Positions 8,651 through 17,724 of a DNA stretch of 64,000 nucleotides are shown one piece after another. The notes beneath the pieces are model-generated. The model was given only the letters and a program-made list of their open reading frames with translations. It was not told where the DNA came from and ran no database searches. The translations under genes and the position numbers were made by a program. The stretch's first letter is position 1. Each line of letters begins with the position of its first letter. Origin of the DNA: Paenibacillus bovis (GTDB lineage: Bacteria; Bacillota; Bacilli; Paenibacillales; Paenibacillaceae); contig NZ_CP013023.1 of NCBI RefSeq assembly GCF_001421015.2, positions 3,465,501-3,529,500 on the forward strand, given 5' to 3'.

Positions 8651-10486
8651 TTGTTACCTGGTAAAATGAATTTCAAAAAGTGGGCATCTATTCTATTTGC
8701 GATGATGCTGCTGGTATCGCTGCTGTCTGCTGTCGGTGGTCCTACGACTCAAGCGGCAGATAATTCGGTTACCCTGTATTACAAAAAAGGCTTCGCGAAT
8801 CCGTACATACATTACCGTCAGGCTGATGGTAACTGGACGGCAGCTCCCGGCGTGAAAATGGCCGATGCCGAGGTTAGCGGCTATGCGAAAACAACAATTA
8901 ATATCGGATCTTCTTCCCAGCTAGAAGCTGTATTCAACAATGGCACTGGCACATGGGATAACAACGGATCCAAAAACTATTTCTTCAAAACCGGTACTTC
9001 TACTTATGTCCCGGGTGCCAATAATGCTCCAGGTACTATCACTTCCGGTGCACCAAGCGACACTATAACACCAACACCGGATCCAACTACTCCGCCACCA
9101 TCCGATAATTTTGGTCCGGTGGACTGGAGCAAGCGCAGCATCTACTTTATCATGACGGATCGCTTTGACAATGGTGATACCAGCAATGATAACTATGGTG
9201 GCTTCAACTCCAATAAAAGCCAGCCGATCCAGTGGCATGGCGGCGACTTCCAGGGGATTATCAACCGCCTGGATTACATCAAAAACATGGGCTTCACCGC
9301 GATCTGGATCACTCCAGTAACGATGCAAAAAAGCGTAGCTGCGTATCATGGCTATCATACGTATGACTTCTACTCTGTAGATGGTCATCTCGGTAATATG
9401 GCCAAATTCCAGGAGCTTGTCAAAACGGCTCACAGCAAAAATATCGCAGTTATGCTGGATGTCGTGGTTAACCATACCGGCGATTTCATGCCGGGCAACG
9501 GTACAGCCAAAGCTCCATTTGACAAAACAGACTGGTACCATAATGCCGGTGAGATTACCCAGAATGACTACAACTCCAATAACCAATCCCGTATCGAGAA
9601 TGGCGATGTCGCTAACCTCGACGATCTGAAGCAGGAAAACCCGGCAGTTGCAACCGAACTGAAAAACTGGGGCAAATGGATTATCCAACAATCCAATGTA
9701 GATGGCCTGCGTGTCGATACAGCCAAGCATGTACCAAAATGGTTCCTGAAAGACTTTGACACGGCTGTAAATACATTCACTATCGGTGAAGTATTCCATG
9801 GTGACCCTGTCTATGTCGGTGACTACAGCAATTATCTGGATGCTGTACTCGACTTCCCGATGTACTACACCATGCGTGATGTATTTGCCAAAGACGGCTC
9901 CATGAACCTGATCAAAGAACGTTATGCCCAGGATTCCCGTTACAAAAATCCTAATCTGAATGGTACATTCCTGGATAACCATGATGTGAAACGTTTCCTG
10001 AATGAAGCAACAGGCAAACCGGGTGCCAACTCCGATAAATGGCCTCAGCTGAAAGCTGCTCTTGGTTTCCTGCTGACTTCCCGTGGTATTCCGATTGTGT
10101 ATCAAGGTACCGAACAGGGCTTCAACGGCGGTGACGATCCAGCCAACCGTGAAGACATGAAGTTCGATACCAACAATGAGCTGTACAAATATATCGCCAA
10201 AGTCAACGCGATCCGTAACAGTCATCCGGCGCTGCAAAACGGTTCGCAAAAAGAAAAATGGGTGGATAACACGTTCTACGCGTACCAACGTTCCAGCGGT
10301 ACCGATGAAGTCGTTGTCCTGATCAACAACTCCTGGAGTAATGAAACACGTACAATTCCGAACCTCGATAACTTCGGCAACGGAACGGTGCTGAAAAACC
10401 AAATGGGTACTGATTCTGTAACAGTTAACGGTGGCTCGATCAACGTAACTCTGGGACCAAAAGAAGTAAAAATCCTCACGAAATAA
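8651..10486 (+). CDS. Secreted alpha-amylase (CBM25/26 plus GH13)
   Basis: A 611-residue extracellular starch-degrading enzyme. After the signal peptide (cleavage near TTQA-AD) comes a starch-binding module of CBM25/26 type (VTLYYKKGF...PYIHYR), a Thr/Pro linker, then a GH13 barrel. Catalytic residues are visible: Asp356 in GLRVDTAKH, Glu380 in TIGEVFH, Asp445 in FLDNHD, plus DVVVNHTG. I chose the TTG at 8651, ten bases after AAGGAGG; the upstream ATG at 8600 overlaps the -10 box and cannot be the start. The operator over the transcription start suggests carbon catabolite repression. A terminator follows. Confidence 0.95.
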   Translation: MLPGKMNFKKWASILFAMMLLVSLLSAVGGPTTQAADNSVTLYYKKGFANPYIHYRQADGNWTAAPGVKMADAEVSGYAKTTINIGSSSQLEAVFNNGTGTWDNNGSKNYFFKTGTSTYVPGANNAPGTITSGAPSDTITPTPDPTTPPPSDNFGPVDWSKRSIYFIMTDRFDNGDTSNDNYGGFNSNKSQPIQWHGGDFQGIINRLDYIKNMGFTAIWITPVTMQKSVAAYHGYHTYDFYSVDGHLGNMAKFQELVKTAHSKNIAVMLDVVVNHTGDFMPGNGTAKAPFDKTDWYHNAGEITQNDYNSNNQSRIENGDVANLDDLKQENPAVATELKNWGKWIIQQSNVDGLRVDTAKHVPKWFLKDFDTAVNTFTIGEVFHGDPVYVGDYSNYLDAVLDFPMYYTMRDVFAKDGSMNLIKERYAQDSRYKNPNLNGTFLDNHDVKRFLNEATGKPGANSDKWPQLKAALGFLLTSRGIPIVYQGTEQGFNGGDDPANREDMKFDTNNELYKYIAKVNAIRNSHPALQNGSQKEKWVDNTFYAYQRSSGTDEVVVLINNSWSNETRTIPNLDNFGNGTVLKNQMGTDSVTVNGGSINVTLGPKEVKILTK

Positions 10487-10522
10487 TCATTGATTCCCGA
10501 AACTCCAGCTACAAATCAAAAC

Positions 10523-10555
10523 GGCAGATTCTCTTATGAGGATCTGCCATTTTTT
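10523..10555 (+). terminator. Terminator after alpha-amylase
   Basis: Stem GGCAGAT/ATCTGCC extended by CTC/GAG, followed by ATTTTTT. Confidence 0.85.
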
Positions 10556-10607
10556 CTTGTTGATTCAGGCTATCAGAAACTACCCTGCACACTATTTCAA
10601 TCGAGTA

Positions 10608-11099
10608 TTAGAGATGAATCCAGGCGAGTTGCTCGGCAGCAGCGTATCCATAGATCCAGTAATCATTTCCCTTTTTGGTATGAGGAATACGCTCTTCCCG
10701 GAGTAAAGCGGCAAATTCCTGTTCAATATCAAGTAGCAGCGGCTCGACCAGTCTTCCCTGATACTGAAGGCGTCTCGGCTTGACACGCAGCCATTCAATA
10801 TCAAAAGCAGGACTCTGCCACGCAGCAAAGCGTGCACCATCCGACATATCGCCGATTGCGGTGTGCCAGTCGCCGTTATAATTCACATCCTGTTCGAATG
10901 GTTCCGGATACGGTTGCTCGGACAAAACACTTTTCATTTGAAAAGGCGGTGGAAAAGGCAGGCGTTCATATACGCCATGCAGCAACCGGTTCCAGCGTGT
11001 ATTATTGAGTATGGAGGTCAAGCCGCGGCGCTCTATTTCGTTTTTCACTTTTGTCCGGTATTGGTTATAGTCCATCGGTGTCACAACTCCCATTTTCAT
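10608..11099 (-). CDS. Hypothetical protein, possibly DUF6678-like
   Basis: A 163-residue soluble protein without signal peptide or membrane segment. The stretch RRGLTSILNNTRW followed by LPFPPPFQMKSVL resembles the DUF6678 family as I remember it; I cannot confirm this and no function is known. The start may be the ATG at 11099 (AAGGGG eight bases upstream) or the ATG at 11075 (GGGAG eleven bases upstream). It converges with the amylase gene and is divergent from the next ORF. Confidence 0.7.
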   Translation of the reverse strand: MKMGVVTPMDYNQYRTKVKNEIERRGLTSILNNTRWNRLLHGVYERLPFPPPFQMKSVLSEQPYPEPFEQDVNYNGDWHTAIGDMSDGARFAAWQSPAFDIEWLRVKPRRLQYQGRLVEPLLLDIEQEFAALLREERIPHTKKGNDYWIYGYAAAEQLAWIHL

Positions 11100-11183
11100 A
11101 TCCTTATCCCCTTATTATAGCATCCCGTGGTATAATGATGGATCAGTCACAAGTATAGTTGAACCTACAGGAGGCACTACCGC

Positions 11184-11663
11184 ATGATTACCGATCCATA
11201 TACACCGGAAATTGTCCAGGAGACGATCCGGTTTACAGAACTTTATACACGCATGGGACAGCAGTTACTGGCGTCTCTGCTGACAGCAGAATATATCCAT
11301 ATGCCTGAGGGCGGACAGGAACCTGTCCATATTGAAGATGCTATTGAGCGAGTCTATGAAGTGGATAGCTTGAAACCGATCTGGTACAAAGGTCAATACT
11401 GGAATATACATTTGCACGGAGAACACTGCCGGTTCGCCAGTGATAGCGGATTGCCTATCGAAGTAAATATGTATGACAGCAGTCTATTGGACGCTTCTTT
11501 TTTCAGTGATTTTCTGCATCATCTTCCGGCAGCACAGGTGTTGGTACACCTGATTAAACCTGCTGATTTTATGGTCATTGTTCATCTTTTCGAATATATG
11601 ACGGAGCAGAATCTGCTGACACAGATTAATAGTACCAATTTCAGAGCTCAGCCTATAGAATAA
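11184..11663 (+). CDS. Hypothetical protein, 159 residues
   Basis: A soluble acidic protein with a strong ribosome-binding site (AGGAGG, 10 bases before the ATG) and its own terminator, so it is a real gene. The middle carries WYKGQYWNIHLHGEHCRFAS, a His/Cys-containing stretch, and the rest looks alpha/beta. I do not recognise the family. It is divergent from the neighbouring hypothetical gene with only 84 bases between them, so the two promoters must lie face to face. Confidence 0.7.
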   Translation: MITDPYTPEIVQETIRFTELYTRMGQQLLASLLTAEYIHMPEGGQEPVHIEDAIERVYEVDSLKPIWYKGQYWNIHLHGEHCRFASDSGLPIEVNMYDSSLLDASFFSDFLHHLPAAQVLVHLIKPADFMVIVHLFEYMTEQNLLTQINSTNFRAQPIE

Positions 11664-11715
11664 ATCGAGGCGGTATACGGATAAATGGAATCCGCATACC
11701 GCCTCGATTTTATTT
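11663..11715. terminator. Terminator hairpin between convergent genes
   Basis: Long stem AATCGAGGCGGTAT/ATACCGCCTCGATT continuing into CGGAT/ATCCG, followed by TTATTTT on the plus strand. It may serve both the ORF before it and the minus-strand ATPase gene. Confidence 0.8.
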
Positions 11716-11763
11716 TGGATCGTCCATGATACTTTTAATAGCCCATGTTATGAATATATTTGT

Positions 11764-12588
11764 CTAGCCCTGTGCAGCAATCAGATGATACGGACGATAC
11801 TCCTGAATAGATAGATCGATCAGCAGACGGGAGAGCGGTATATTATCAATAATCGCTTTGCGCTTGGCTTTTAGAATAATCTGCTCCAGATCCGCGTAAC
11901 TGCATCCTTCCATTTTTTCGCTCGCCCACTCCTGCAGCCCTGGCTCGCTTGGAAAATCACCGCATAACCGTCTGATATACTCCAGCCGCAGTTCGGCCGC
12001 CGGATTGCTATAGACCATCTTCGTATCAAATCGCCGCCAGATCGCATTATCCAGTTCGGTCTCCAGATTGGTCGCTGCGATGAAAATGCAATGTTCCGGA
12101 AACTCGTCGAGGCATTGCAGCAGCGTATTCACCACACGAGCCATTTCTTTTACTTCATCATTATTATCCCTTGTCCGGGCTACGGCATCAAATTCATCCA
12201 TAAACAGTACACAGGGTTCTATTCGCGCATACTCGAAGATTCTGCGTACATTGCTGCCTGTTTCTCCGAGATGGGCATGTATCAGCGCATCCAGCCGCAC
12301 CGTTACCAGCGGCAGCTCCAGCTGATGAGCCAGATGAAAAGCGGTCAGTGTCTTGCCGGTTCCTGGCGGACCGAACATCATCATTTTGTTGGGTACGGGT
12401 ACATCATGAACCGCGAATTGGTCTTTCATATCGATAATCCTCAGAAATTCACCAGTAATCATTTTGTTTTCGGGCGATAGAACAATATGTCTGGCACGAT
12501 GTCCGCATTCTTTGACACTGTAGACCGATGCCATCTCGATACCTTTGGTCAGCGGCATTTTGCCATAGTTACGTCTGTTTTTGCTCAT
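11764..12588 (-). CDS. AAA-family ATPase
   Basis: A 274-residue single-domain AAA ATPase of the FtsH/SpoVK/26S-regulatory class. Walker A is GPPGTGKT (residues 73-80), Walker B is VLFMDEFDA (127-135), sensor 1 is AATN (171-174) and the arginine finger is Arg185/186 in IWRRFD. There is no protease domain and no membrane segment, so it probably remodels a partner protein, which the sequence does not identify. The ATG at 12588 has AGGAG 11 bases upstream. It is a lone gene; the neighbours are unrelated. Confidence 0.85.
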   Translation of the reverse strand: MSKNRRNYGKMPLTKGIEMASVYSVKECGHRARHIVLSPENKMITGEFLRIIDMKDQFAVHDVPVPNKMMMFGPPGTGKTLTAFHLAHQLELPLVTVRLDALIHAHLGETGSNVRRIFEYARIEPCVLFMDEFDAVARTRDNNDEVKEMARVVNTLLQCLDEFPEHCIFIAATNLETELDNAIWRRFDTKMVYSNPAAELRLEYIRRLCGDFPSEPGLQEWASEKMEGCSYADLEQIILKAKRKAIIDNIPLSRLLIDLSIQEYRPYHLIAAQG

Positions 12589-12687
12589 AGATCATGCACT
12601 CCTTATACAGTGTGGAAATAATTATTGATTTACTGATTGTTTATATATGGAAAGAGTAATATCGCCCTACGTCGACGTACAACAGGA

Positions 12688-13908
12688 TTAGCCAAATGAA
12701 GGCAGTGGATCGTTCAGATTGCGCCAGCTGGATGTCATCTCTTCGGGAGTAAGTAATGCTTGATCCAGGCTGCGTTCAATCTCTGCGCGATCCATCTCCA
12801 CTCCGATAAAGACCAGCTTGGTCACCCGATCTCCCCACTGCTCGTCCCAATCGGGCGTTCTCGGCACTTCTCCGCCAAAATGATAATCCAGCTCTTCCTG
12901 GCTGAGTGCAGCCACCCATAGTCCTGCCGGTGACAGCTGCTTGGATGTACCCGCATGGCTGAAGCTGATCGCCATATGATTGCGAGTCGCCAGCCAGATT
13001 AGCCCTTTGGAACGAACAATAGCGTCGGGATAATTCATGATCCAGCGCAGCAGACGTTCCGGATGGAAAGGAACCTTGCGGCGGTACACAAACGAGCTGA
13101 TTCCGTATTCTTCTGTCTCCGGAGTATGCTCTTCTTTGAGCAGCTCCTGAATCCAGCCTGCCGATTGGCTGGCCTTTTCAAAATCAAAACGGCCGGTATT
13201 CAGAATATCTGCCGGATTCACCTGTCCGTATGTCGAATGGATCAACCGGGCATCCGGTTGCAATGCACGAAGTGCCTTTTCCAGACGTGCCAGCTCGGCT
13301 TCGCTGACCAGATCGACTTTGTTAATGATCAGCACATCACAGAATTCCACCTGATCGGTCAATAGATGCACGATACCACGCGTGTCTTCTTCACCGACAG
13401 CCTGACCGCGATCAAGCAGTGTCTCACGGGAATAGTAATCTTGCCAGAACTGCGGAGCATCGACCACGGTCACCATTGTATCCAATCGGGTCAGTCGGGT
13501 AAGATCGATCCCATTCTCCTCATCTACATAAGTGAAGGTCTGCGCGACAGGTACCGGTTCACCAATCCCTGTCGATTCGATCAGGATGTAATCAAATCGC
13601 TTTTCCCGGGCAAGTCTCTCGACTTCAACAAGCAGATCCTCGCGCAGCGTGCAGCAAATGCAGCCGTTGGACATCTCTACCAGCTTCTCGTCGGTACGTG
13701 ATAATCCTCCGCCGTCCCGGATCAGATCCGCATCGATATTCACTTCACCCAGATCATTGACGATAACAGCAACTCGTAGTCCTTCCCGATTGTTGAGCAC
13801 ATGATTCATAATCGTTGTCTTGCCTGCGCCCAGATAACCACTGAGTACCGTTACCGGAATTCGCTCGTCTACGTTGTGATCCCTATTTGTCGTTGTTGAT
13901 ACTGCCAT
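12688..13908 (-). CDS. COG0523 GTPase metallochaperone (ZagA/YciC-like), copy 1
   Basis: A 406-residue CobW/CobP47K-type GTPase that hands zinc to client proteins during zinc limitation. The P-loop is GYLGAGKTT (24-32), the metal-binding CICC motif lies at 83-86, and the guanine motif NKVD follows. The C-terminal half is the CobW_C domain. The open frame begins with GTG at 13920 inside the Shine-Dalgarno; I use the ATG at 13908, preceded by AAGGTGG at the right distance. A Zur-box-like sequence sits directly upstream, so zinc control is likely. Paralogue of the next upstream gene. Confidence 0.92.
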   Translation of the reverse strand: MAVSTTTNRDHNVDERIPVTVLSGYLGAGKTTIMNHVLNNREGLRVAVIVNDLGEVNIDADLIRDGGGLSRTDEKLVEMSNGCICCTLREDLLVEVERLAREKRFDYILIESTGIGEPVPVAQTFTYVDEENGIDLTRLTRLDTMVTVVDAPQFWQDYYSRETLLDRGQAVGEEDTRGIVHLLTDQVEFCDVLIINKVDLVSEAELARLEKALRALQPDARLIHSTYGQVNPADILNTGRFDFEKASQSAGWIQELLKEEHTPETEEYGISSFVYRRKVPFHPERLLRWIMNYPDAIVRSKGLIWLATRNHMAISFSHAGTSKQLSPAGLWVAALSQEELDYHFGGEVPRTPDWDEQWGDRVTKLVFIGVEMDRAEIERSLDQALLTPEEMTSSWRNLNDPLPSFG

Positions 13909-13922
13909 ATTTTCGACCACCT

Positions 13923-13945
13923 TTATACGTAATTATTACGATTTA
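13923..13945. promoter_or_regulatory. Zur box upstream of metallochaperone copy 1
   Basis: The right half matches the Bacillus Zur consensus perfectly (ATTACGATTTA), and GTAAT plus a preceding C match on the left, with T as the central base. About 18 of 22 positions match overall. It lies 15 bases before the start codon, overlapping the leader, so bound Zur would block expression. Confidence 0.75.
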
Positions 13946-14123
13946 AGCCTATGTTTTAAAAGACTTTTCCTATTCGGAAAGTAATATACTTCTGTGCTTC
14001 ATTACTAAATCGAACAACACAACAGCGGCATTGGATGATCAGTTATTCCGGAATGTCTGCTCCTATGCCGGACTCCCCCTATTCGCTCTATACCTGTGAT
14101 CTGGTCTTAGCGCTTCCTGCTGT

Positions 14124-15323
14124 CTACTGTTGAATCTCCACTGGCCATGGTAATGGATTGGTAAAAGTGCTCCAGTCCTGCTCCAGTTCCTCTTTATTCA
14201 GCAGACATTCATCCAGTTCTGCTTCCAATTCTATCAGGTTCATACCAATTCCAATCATGACCAGTTCAGTCAATCGATCGCCCCACCGCTCATCCCAGCG
14301 CTCTCGTACATCCGGTTCTTCCTCCAGAATGATCTGCTGCTCCTCTGCCGGCAGCGCAGCAACCCATTGACCTGCCGGTCCGAATTGGATAGAGGGTCCG
14401 GCTTGACTGAGACTGGCTGCGAGATCGCCTTGGGCTGCGAGCCAGACCAGACCTTTGGCACGTACCACCTGTTCGGGCCAGTAACTCATGTATTCCGCCA
14501 GACGCTCCGGATGAAATGGTGCCCGTCGGCGGTAGACAAACGAGCTGATTCCATACTCTTCCGTCTCCGGCTTATGTTCGTCCAGCTCCAATTCACGAAT
14601 CCAGCCTGCCGATTGACTCGTCTTCTCAAAATCGAACAAGCCGGTATTCAGGATAGCGGATGGATCAACCTGCCCATGTGTTGTACGGATAATACGCGCT
14701 CCTGGCTGCAGCTGGCGAATAACCTGCTCCAATTGCTCCAGCTCCTGCGGATCGATAAGATCGCATTTGTTTAGTAGCAGTACATCACAAGTCTCAATCT
14801 GATCGATCAGCAAATCGACCACATCGCGTGTATCTTCGTTATCTGTTGCCTGATTGCGCTCCAGCAGTGTCTCTCCGGATTCATAATCATGCCAGAATCG
14901 GTTAGCGTCCACGACCGTCACCATACAATCCAGCGTTGCCAGCTCGGTCAGGTCAATTCCCAATTCTTCATTGGCGTACGTAAAAGTCTGTGCGACAGGT
15001 ACTGGTTCACTGATGCCTGTTGATTCGATCAGGATATAATCAAAACGTCCTTCGAGTGCCAATTTCTGCACTTCCTGCAGCAGATCATCACGCAAGGTAC
15101 AGCAGATGCAGCCGTTGGACATTTCGACCAGTTTTTCTTCGGTACGTGATAGTGTTCCCTGCTCTTTGACCAGAGCTGCATCAATATTGATCTCGCTCAT
15201 ATCGTTAACGATAACAGCTACTTTCAGTCCTTGACGGTTATTCAGTACGTGATTCAGTACCGTCGTCTTGCCTGCACCCAGATAGCCACTGAGTACTGTT
15301 ACGGGTAATGGTTTTATAGTCAT
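14124..15323 (-). CDS. COG0523 GTPase metallochaperone (ZagA/YciC-like), copy 2
   Basis: A 399-residue paralogue of the preceding protein, similar along its whole length. The P-loop is GYLGAGKTT (13-21) and the CICC motif lies at 72-75. The start is the ATG at 15323, with AAGGAG seven bases upstream; the longer frame to 15374 has no ribosome-binding site. A good Zur box lies about 155 bases upstream. Two tandem copies suggest duplication followed by specialisation, for instance for different client enzymes. I cannot tell from sequence which copy delivers zinc to FolE-type clients, the role known for ZagA. Confidence 0.92.
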   Translation of the reverse strand: MTIKPLPVTVLSGYLGAGKTTVLNHVLNNRQGLKVAVIVNDMSEINIDAALVKEQGTLSRTEEKLVEMSNGCICCTLRDDLLQEVQKLALEGRFDYILIESTGISEPVPVAQTFTYANEELGIDLTELATLDCMVTVVDANRFWHDYESGETLLERNQATDNEDTRDVVDLLIDQIETCDVLLLNKCDLIDPQELEQLEQVIRQLQPGARIIRTTHGQVDPSAILNTGLFDFEKTSQSAGWIRELELDEHKPETEEYGISSFVYRRRAPFHPERLAEYMSYWPEQVVRAKGLVWLAAQGDLAASLSQAGPSIQFGPAGQWVAALPAEEQQIILEEEPDVRERWDERWGDRLTELVMIGIGMNLIELEAELDECLLNKEELEQDWSTFTNPLPWPVEIQQ

Positions 15324-15477
15324 GTTGAGTCTCCTTAATGTTTGGATAGATGGGATAGAATTACGGGGTTCCATTACACTACACTACGCTTATTGTTCTG
15401 GAGGTCGTATAGGTGCTTTATTACAATTGGCATGATCGTATAACATTAGTCATTTACTTGCTTGGATCTATAATTAT

Positions 15478-15500
15478 TTAATAGTAATAATTACGATTAA
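15478..15500. promoter_or_regulatory. Zur box upstream of metallochaperone copy 2
   Basis: GTAAT-A-ATTAC core with flanks matching the Zur consensus at 19 of 22 positions (TTTAATA on the left, GATTAA on the right). Good spacing for a promoter site of the gene starting at 15323. Confidence 0.8.
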
Positions 15501-15607
15501 CATGTAACAATATATGCTGGTTTAATATATTTGTCAACTATGCGATTCTATGAAATGAGTATATATCTGCAGAATAGTCATCTATAAGGTTGTACAATAA
15601 TACAGAC

Positions 15608-15664
15608 AAAAGCCTTTAATCTGCTCGTTATATTGTGATAACGGACAAGTTAAAGGCTTTTTTT
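15608..15664. terminator. Long terminator hairpin
   Basis: AAAGCCTTTAA/TTAAAGGCTTT with an inner CGTTAT/ATAACG stem. The T-run is strong on the plus strand (TTTTTTT) and shorter on the minus strand, where it would end the 15849-16256 gene. Confidence 0.75.
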
Positions 15665-15848
15665 AATTTAAGATTCGACAACCGTAATTTGTTGGTAGTT
15701 GATTTTGATGAGTAATTATCTTTGGTATGGATATTAATGTTATTAAATGATGATTGCTCGTCATCGTTGACCCATTGACTGTTTATTTGTAGAACTATAT
15801 CTATATAAGTATATATAAGTTATGCGATCTTATTTTCCTTATATCCAT

Positions 15849-16256
15849 CTACTTCTTTTCTGTAAAATCTAGCAGACAGATCAGCTCAAGGAGCTTTATC
15901 CGCATTCGCTCCAATACAATCATCGTCCTGTACATCTTCGGATACTCTGACAAATCATATCTCTCCAAAAAACGATACTGCGGATATCTATCATAAAACG
16001 ACTTTTCCAGCCAAGGCTTGTACTTGTACCGTTCCAGTGCATCCTCCAGGCGTTCTATTGTACGGCGGCTCGCCAGCCCTACAATCAGTGACTCGTAGGT
16101 ATCAAAGTCCGCACTAATAATATCATCAGCTGCATATCGTCGGAATTCCTCTACAAAACTTTCTTGCAGCTCAACCCATTCTTCATACAGTGGCAGTATC
16201 TCGTATTCTTCGGTATATAACTGTTGGATTTCTACCAAAACGCTTTCTATACTCAT
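15849..16256 (-). CDS. Hypothetical protein, 135 residues, helical
   Basis: A charged, largely alpha-helical soluble protein rich in Glu, Tyr and Leu, with no signal peptide. I do not recognise a family. AGGTGAG precedes the ATG at a normal distance and a hairpin terminator follows. It lies just downstream of a SUKH-family gene on the same strand. SUKH proteins often serve as immunity proteins against polymorphic toxins, so this could be a second orphan immunity-type gene; that is a guess from position and size only. Confidence 0.6.
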   Translation of the reverse strand: MSIESVLVEIQQLYTEEYEILPLYEEWVELQESFVEEFRRYAADDIISADFDTYESLIVGLASRRTIERLEDALERYKYKPWLEKSFYDRYPQYRFLERYDLSEYPKMYRTMIVLERMRIKLLELICLLDFTEKK

Positions 16257-16394
16257 CTTTGCTCACCTGGTCATTCATGACCTTATAGGAATTGTATTTT
16301 TTGAAATAGATTCTATTATACTGCAGCAATACATGTAATCACATGGATTGCTTCCTCGATTCATTCTAACGTTTCTGAGGTTCATTCTCCTAGC

Positions 16395-16913
16395 TTAATC
16401 CTCTTCTGCCAAACACAACTCGATAAAAGCAAACCAGCTCTCCGCTTCTACCGAACGGTTCTCCCAGTCATGCCAGTAGTACAACACCTGTCCATAGGTA
16501 CCTCCAACATCCGGGTCGGTATCGACACATAGATAGTCACCTGCTCCATTGGTCGCTATCGGAATCCAGGCCGGACTCCATATTGTCGGTTTGACTCCCG
16601 GACCATTGTCTACCTCCATCCCATCCAATTCTACCTCTTCATTCAGAAACTGCCATTGCTCCATAATCGACTCTACCGGCAGCAGTGTCAGATTACGTAT
16701 CAAGGGAGGTACACCGCTCTCATCCCTTTGACCACCATATATCTGATAGAATGCCTTGATCTCGGCAGGGACGTCTGCCTGTATACGCTCTGCGAGTCTA
16801 TTCCATGCCTGCTCCGCCACGCCAGGCAAAAGTTCAAGGCTTTCTTCGGTACCTCCTTCTCTGACAATTGCTGATGTAATAAGGTTCTGCCATAGTTGCG
16901 CTGCCTGTGTCAT
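16395..16913 (-). CDS. SMI1/KNR4 (SUKH) family protein
   Basis: A 172-residue SUKH-fold protein. The diagnostic parts are AEIKAFYQIYGG in the first third and WIPIATNGAGDYLCVDTDP followed by GQVLYYWHDWE in the second. In bacteria this fold is common among immunity proteins of polymorphic toxin systems and also occurs as stand-alone housekeeping proteins. No toxin gene with a nuclease or deaminase domain is seen nearby, so a role is not assigned. The ATG at 16913 has AAAGGAG 13 bases upstream. Confidence 0.85.
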   Translation of the reverse strand: MTQAAQLWQNLITSAIVREGGTEESLELLPGVAEQAWNRLAERIQADVPAEIKAFYQIYGGQRDESGVPPLIRNLTLLPVESIMEQWQFLNEEVELDGMEVDNGPGVKPTIWSPAWIPIATNGAGDYLCVDTDPDVGGTYGQVLYYWHDWENRSVEAESWFAFIELCLAEED

Positions 16914-17286
16914 AACGGTTGTTATACTCCTTTCATTTAGCCGGATCGCTTTATTTTTGTATCGTAATATAATCGCTTCCTGATCAGCAAGTCTCTGCGA
17001 AAATAATGTTGACGCTGGGAGTAAAAGGATTTAGAATTTCTTTTTTACAGGTTTGTTTTTATTGTTATGAATTTTTCATATAATGATTTTATATAACATA
17101 TGAATGTTTATAATTTTATAGTTTTGTGTAAATTTGTTCTGTTTTATCTCCGTTAACGGCATTTTCCCCTCAAAATCCCGTTTCCGTCTCCATTCTTATG
17201 TGACATGATTACTGCCATACAGCTATGTTAAAATAGCTATATGGCATCTATTTAGAATCGAAAATGAACAGCAAGAAGGTGATATT

Positions 17287-17502
17287 ATTCGATCTACAAT
17301 CAAATCTTGGATCGTCAGAATTCTGGTTTTTATGGCATTATTGCAAATATTCTACTACATACTACGGGATCTGATTTTTGCCCATATTAGTCTATCCAAT
17401 GGAATTGAAAATGTAGTTCAGCTTGTAGCCATGGTAGTTGTTGTGATCTTGTCTCTGGTACTAACCGTGCTGCTTACCAGGGACAGCAGTTATAGAAGTT
17501 AA
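17287..17502 (+). CDS. Small two-helix membrane protein with probable ATT start
   Basis: A 71-codon frame that would be missed by ATG/GTG/TTG gene calling. It encodes IRSTIKSWIVRILVFMALLQ, a hydrophobic helix ending near FYYILRD, a short loop (FAHISLSNGIEN), and a second helix VVQLVAMVVVVILSLVLTVL, then a basic tail. AGAAGGTG ends five bases before the ATT at 17287. A promoter-like TTAAAAT lies near 17230 and a strong terminator follows directly. The only in-frame ATG (codon 16) would cut through the first helix and lacks a ribosome-binding site. Function unknown. It could also be a pseudogene whose start codon has mutated. Confidence 0.5.
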   Translation: MRSTIKSWIVRILVFMALLQIFYYILRDLIFAHISLSNGIENVVQLVAMVVVVILSLVLTVLLTRDSSYRS

Positions 17503-17525
17503 ACATAAACCTACAACACTTACTC

Positions 17526-17565
17526 AAAAAGGAGCCTGCGCCGTAATAGCGCTAGGCTCCTTTTT
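17526..17565 (+). terminator. Terminator after the small membrane protein
   Basis: Stem AAAAAGGAGCCT/AGGCTCCTTTTT with inner GCGC/GCGC, then the T-run. Perfect outer stem. Confidence 0.92.
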
Positions 17566-17724
17566 GAATAGCTTCTTATTCTTGTTAATCGTTACTACTC
17601 ATCCTCTTTGTTTCTTGCTAATCCTTACTAATTATGGCTAGTGTTTATTTGTTTGCCCGGTTTTGTTGTAATTCCATTTGTTGCTCTATTTTATTTACTT
17701 TCTTGTTGCTCTATTCACTCACAC

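Noticed and set aside
8921..10402. Long open frame (493 codons) antisense to the amylase gene
   Set aside because: Shadow of the real gene; no ribosome-binding site, and no recognisable domains.
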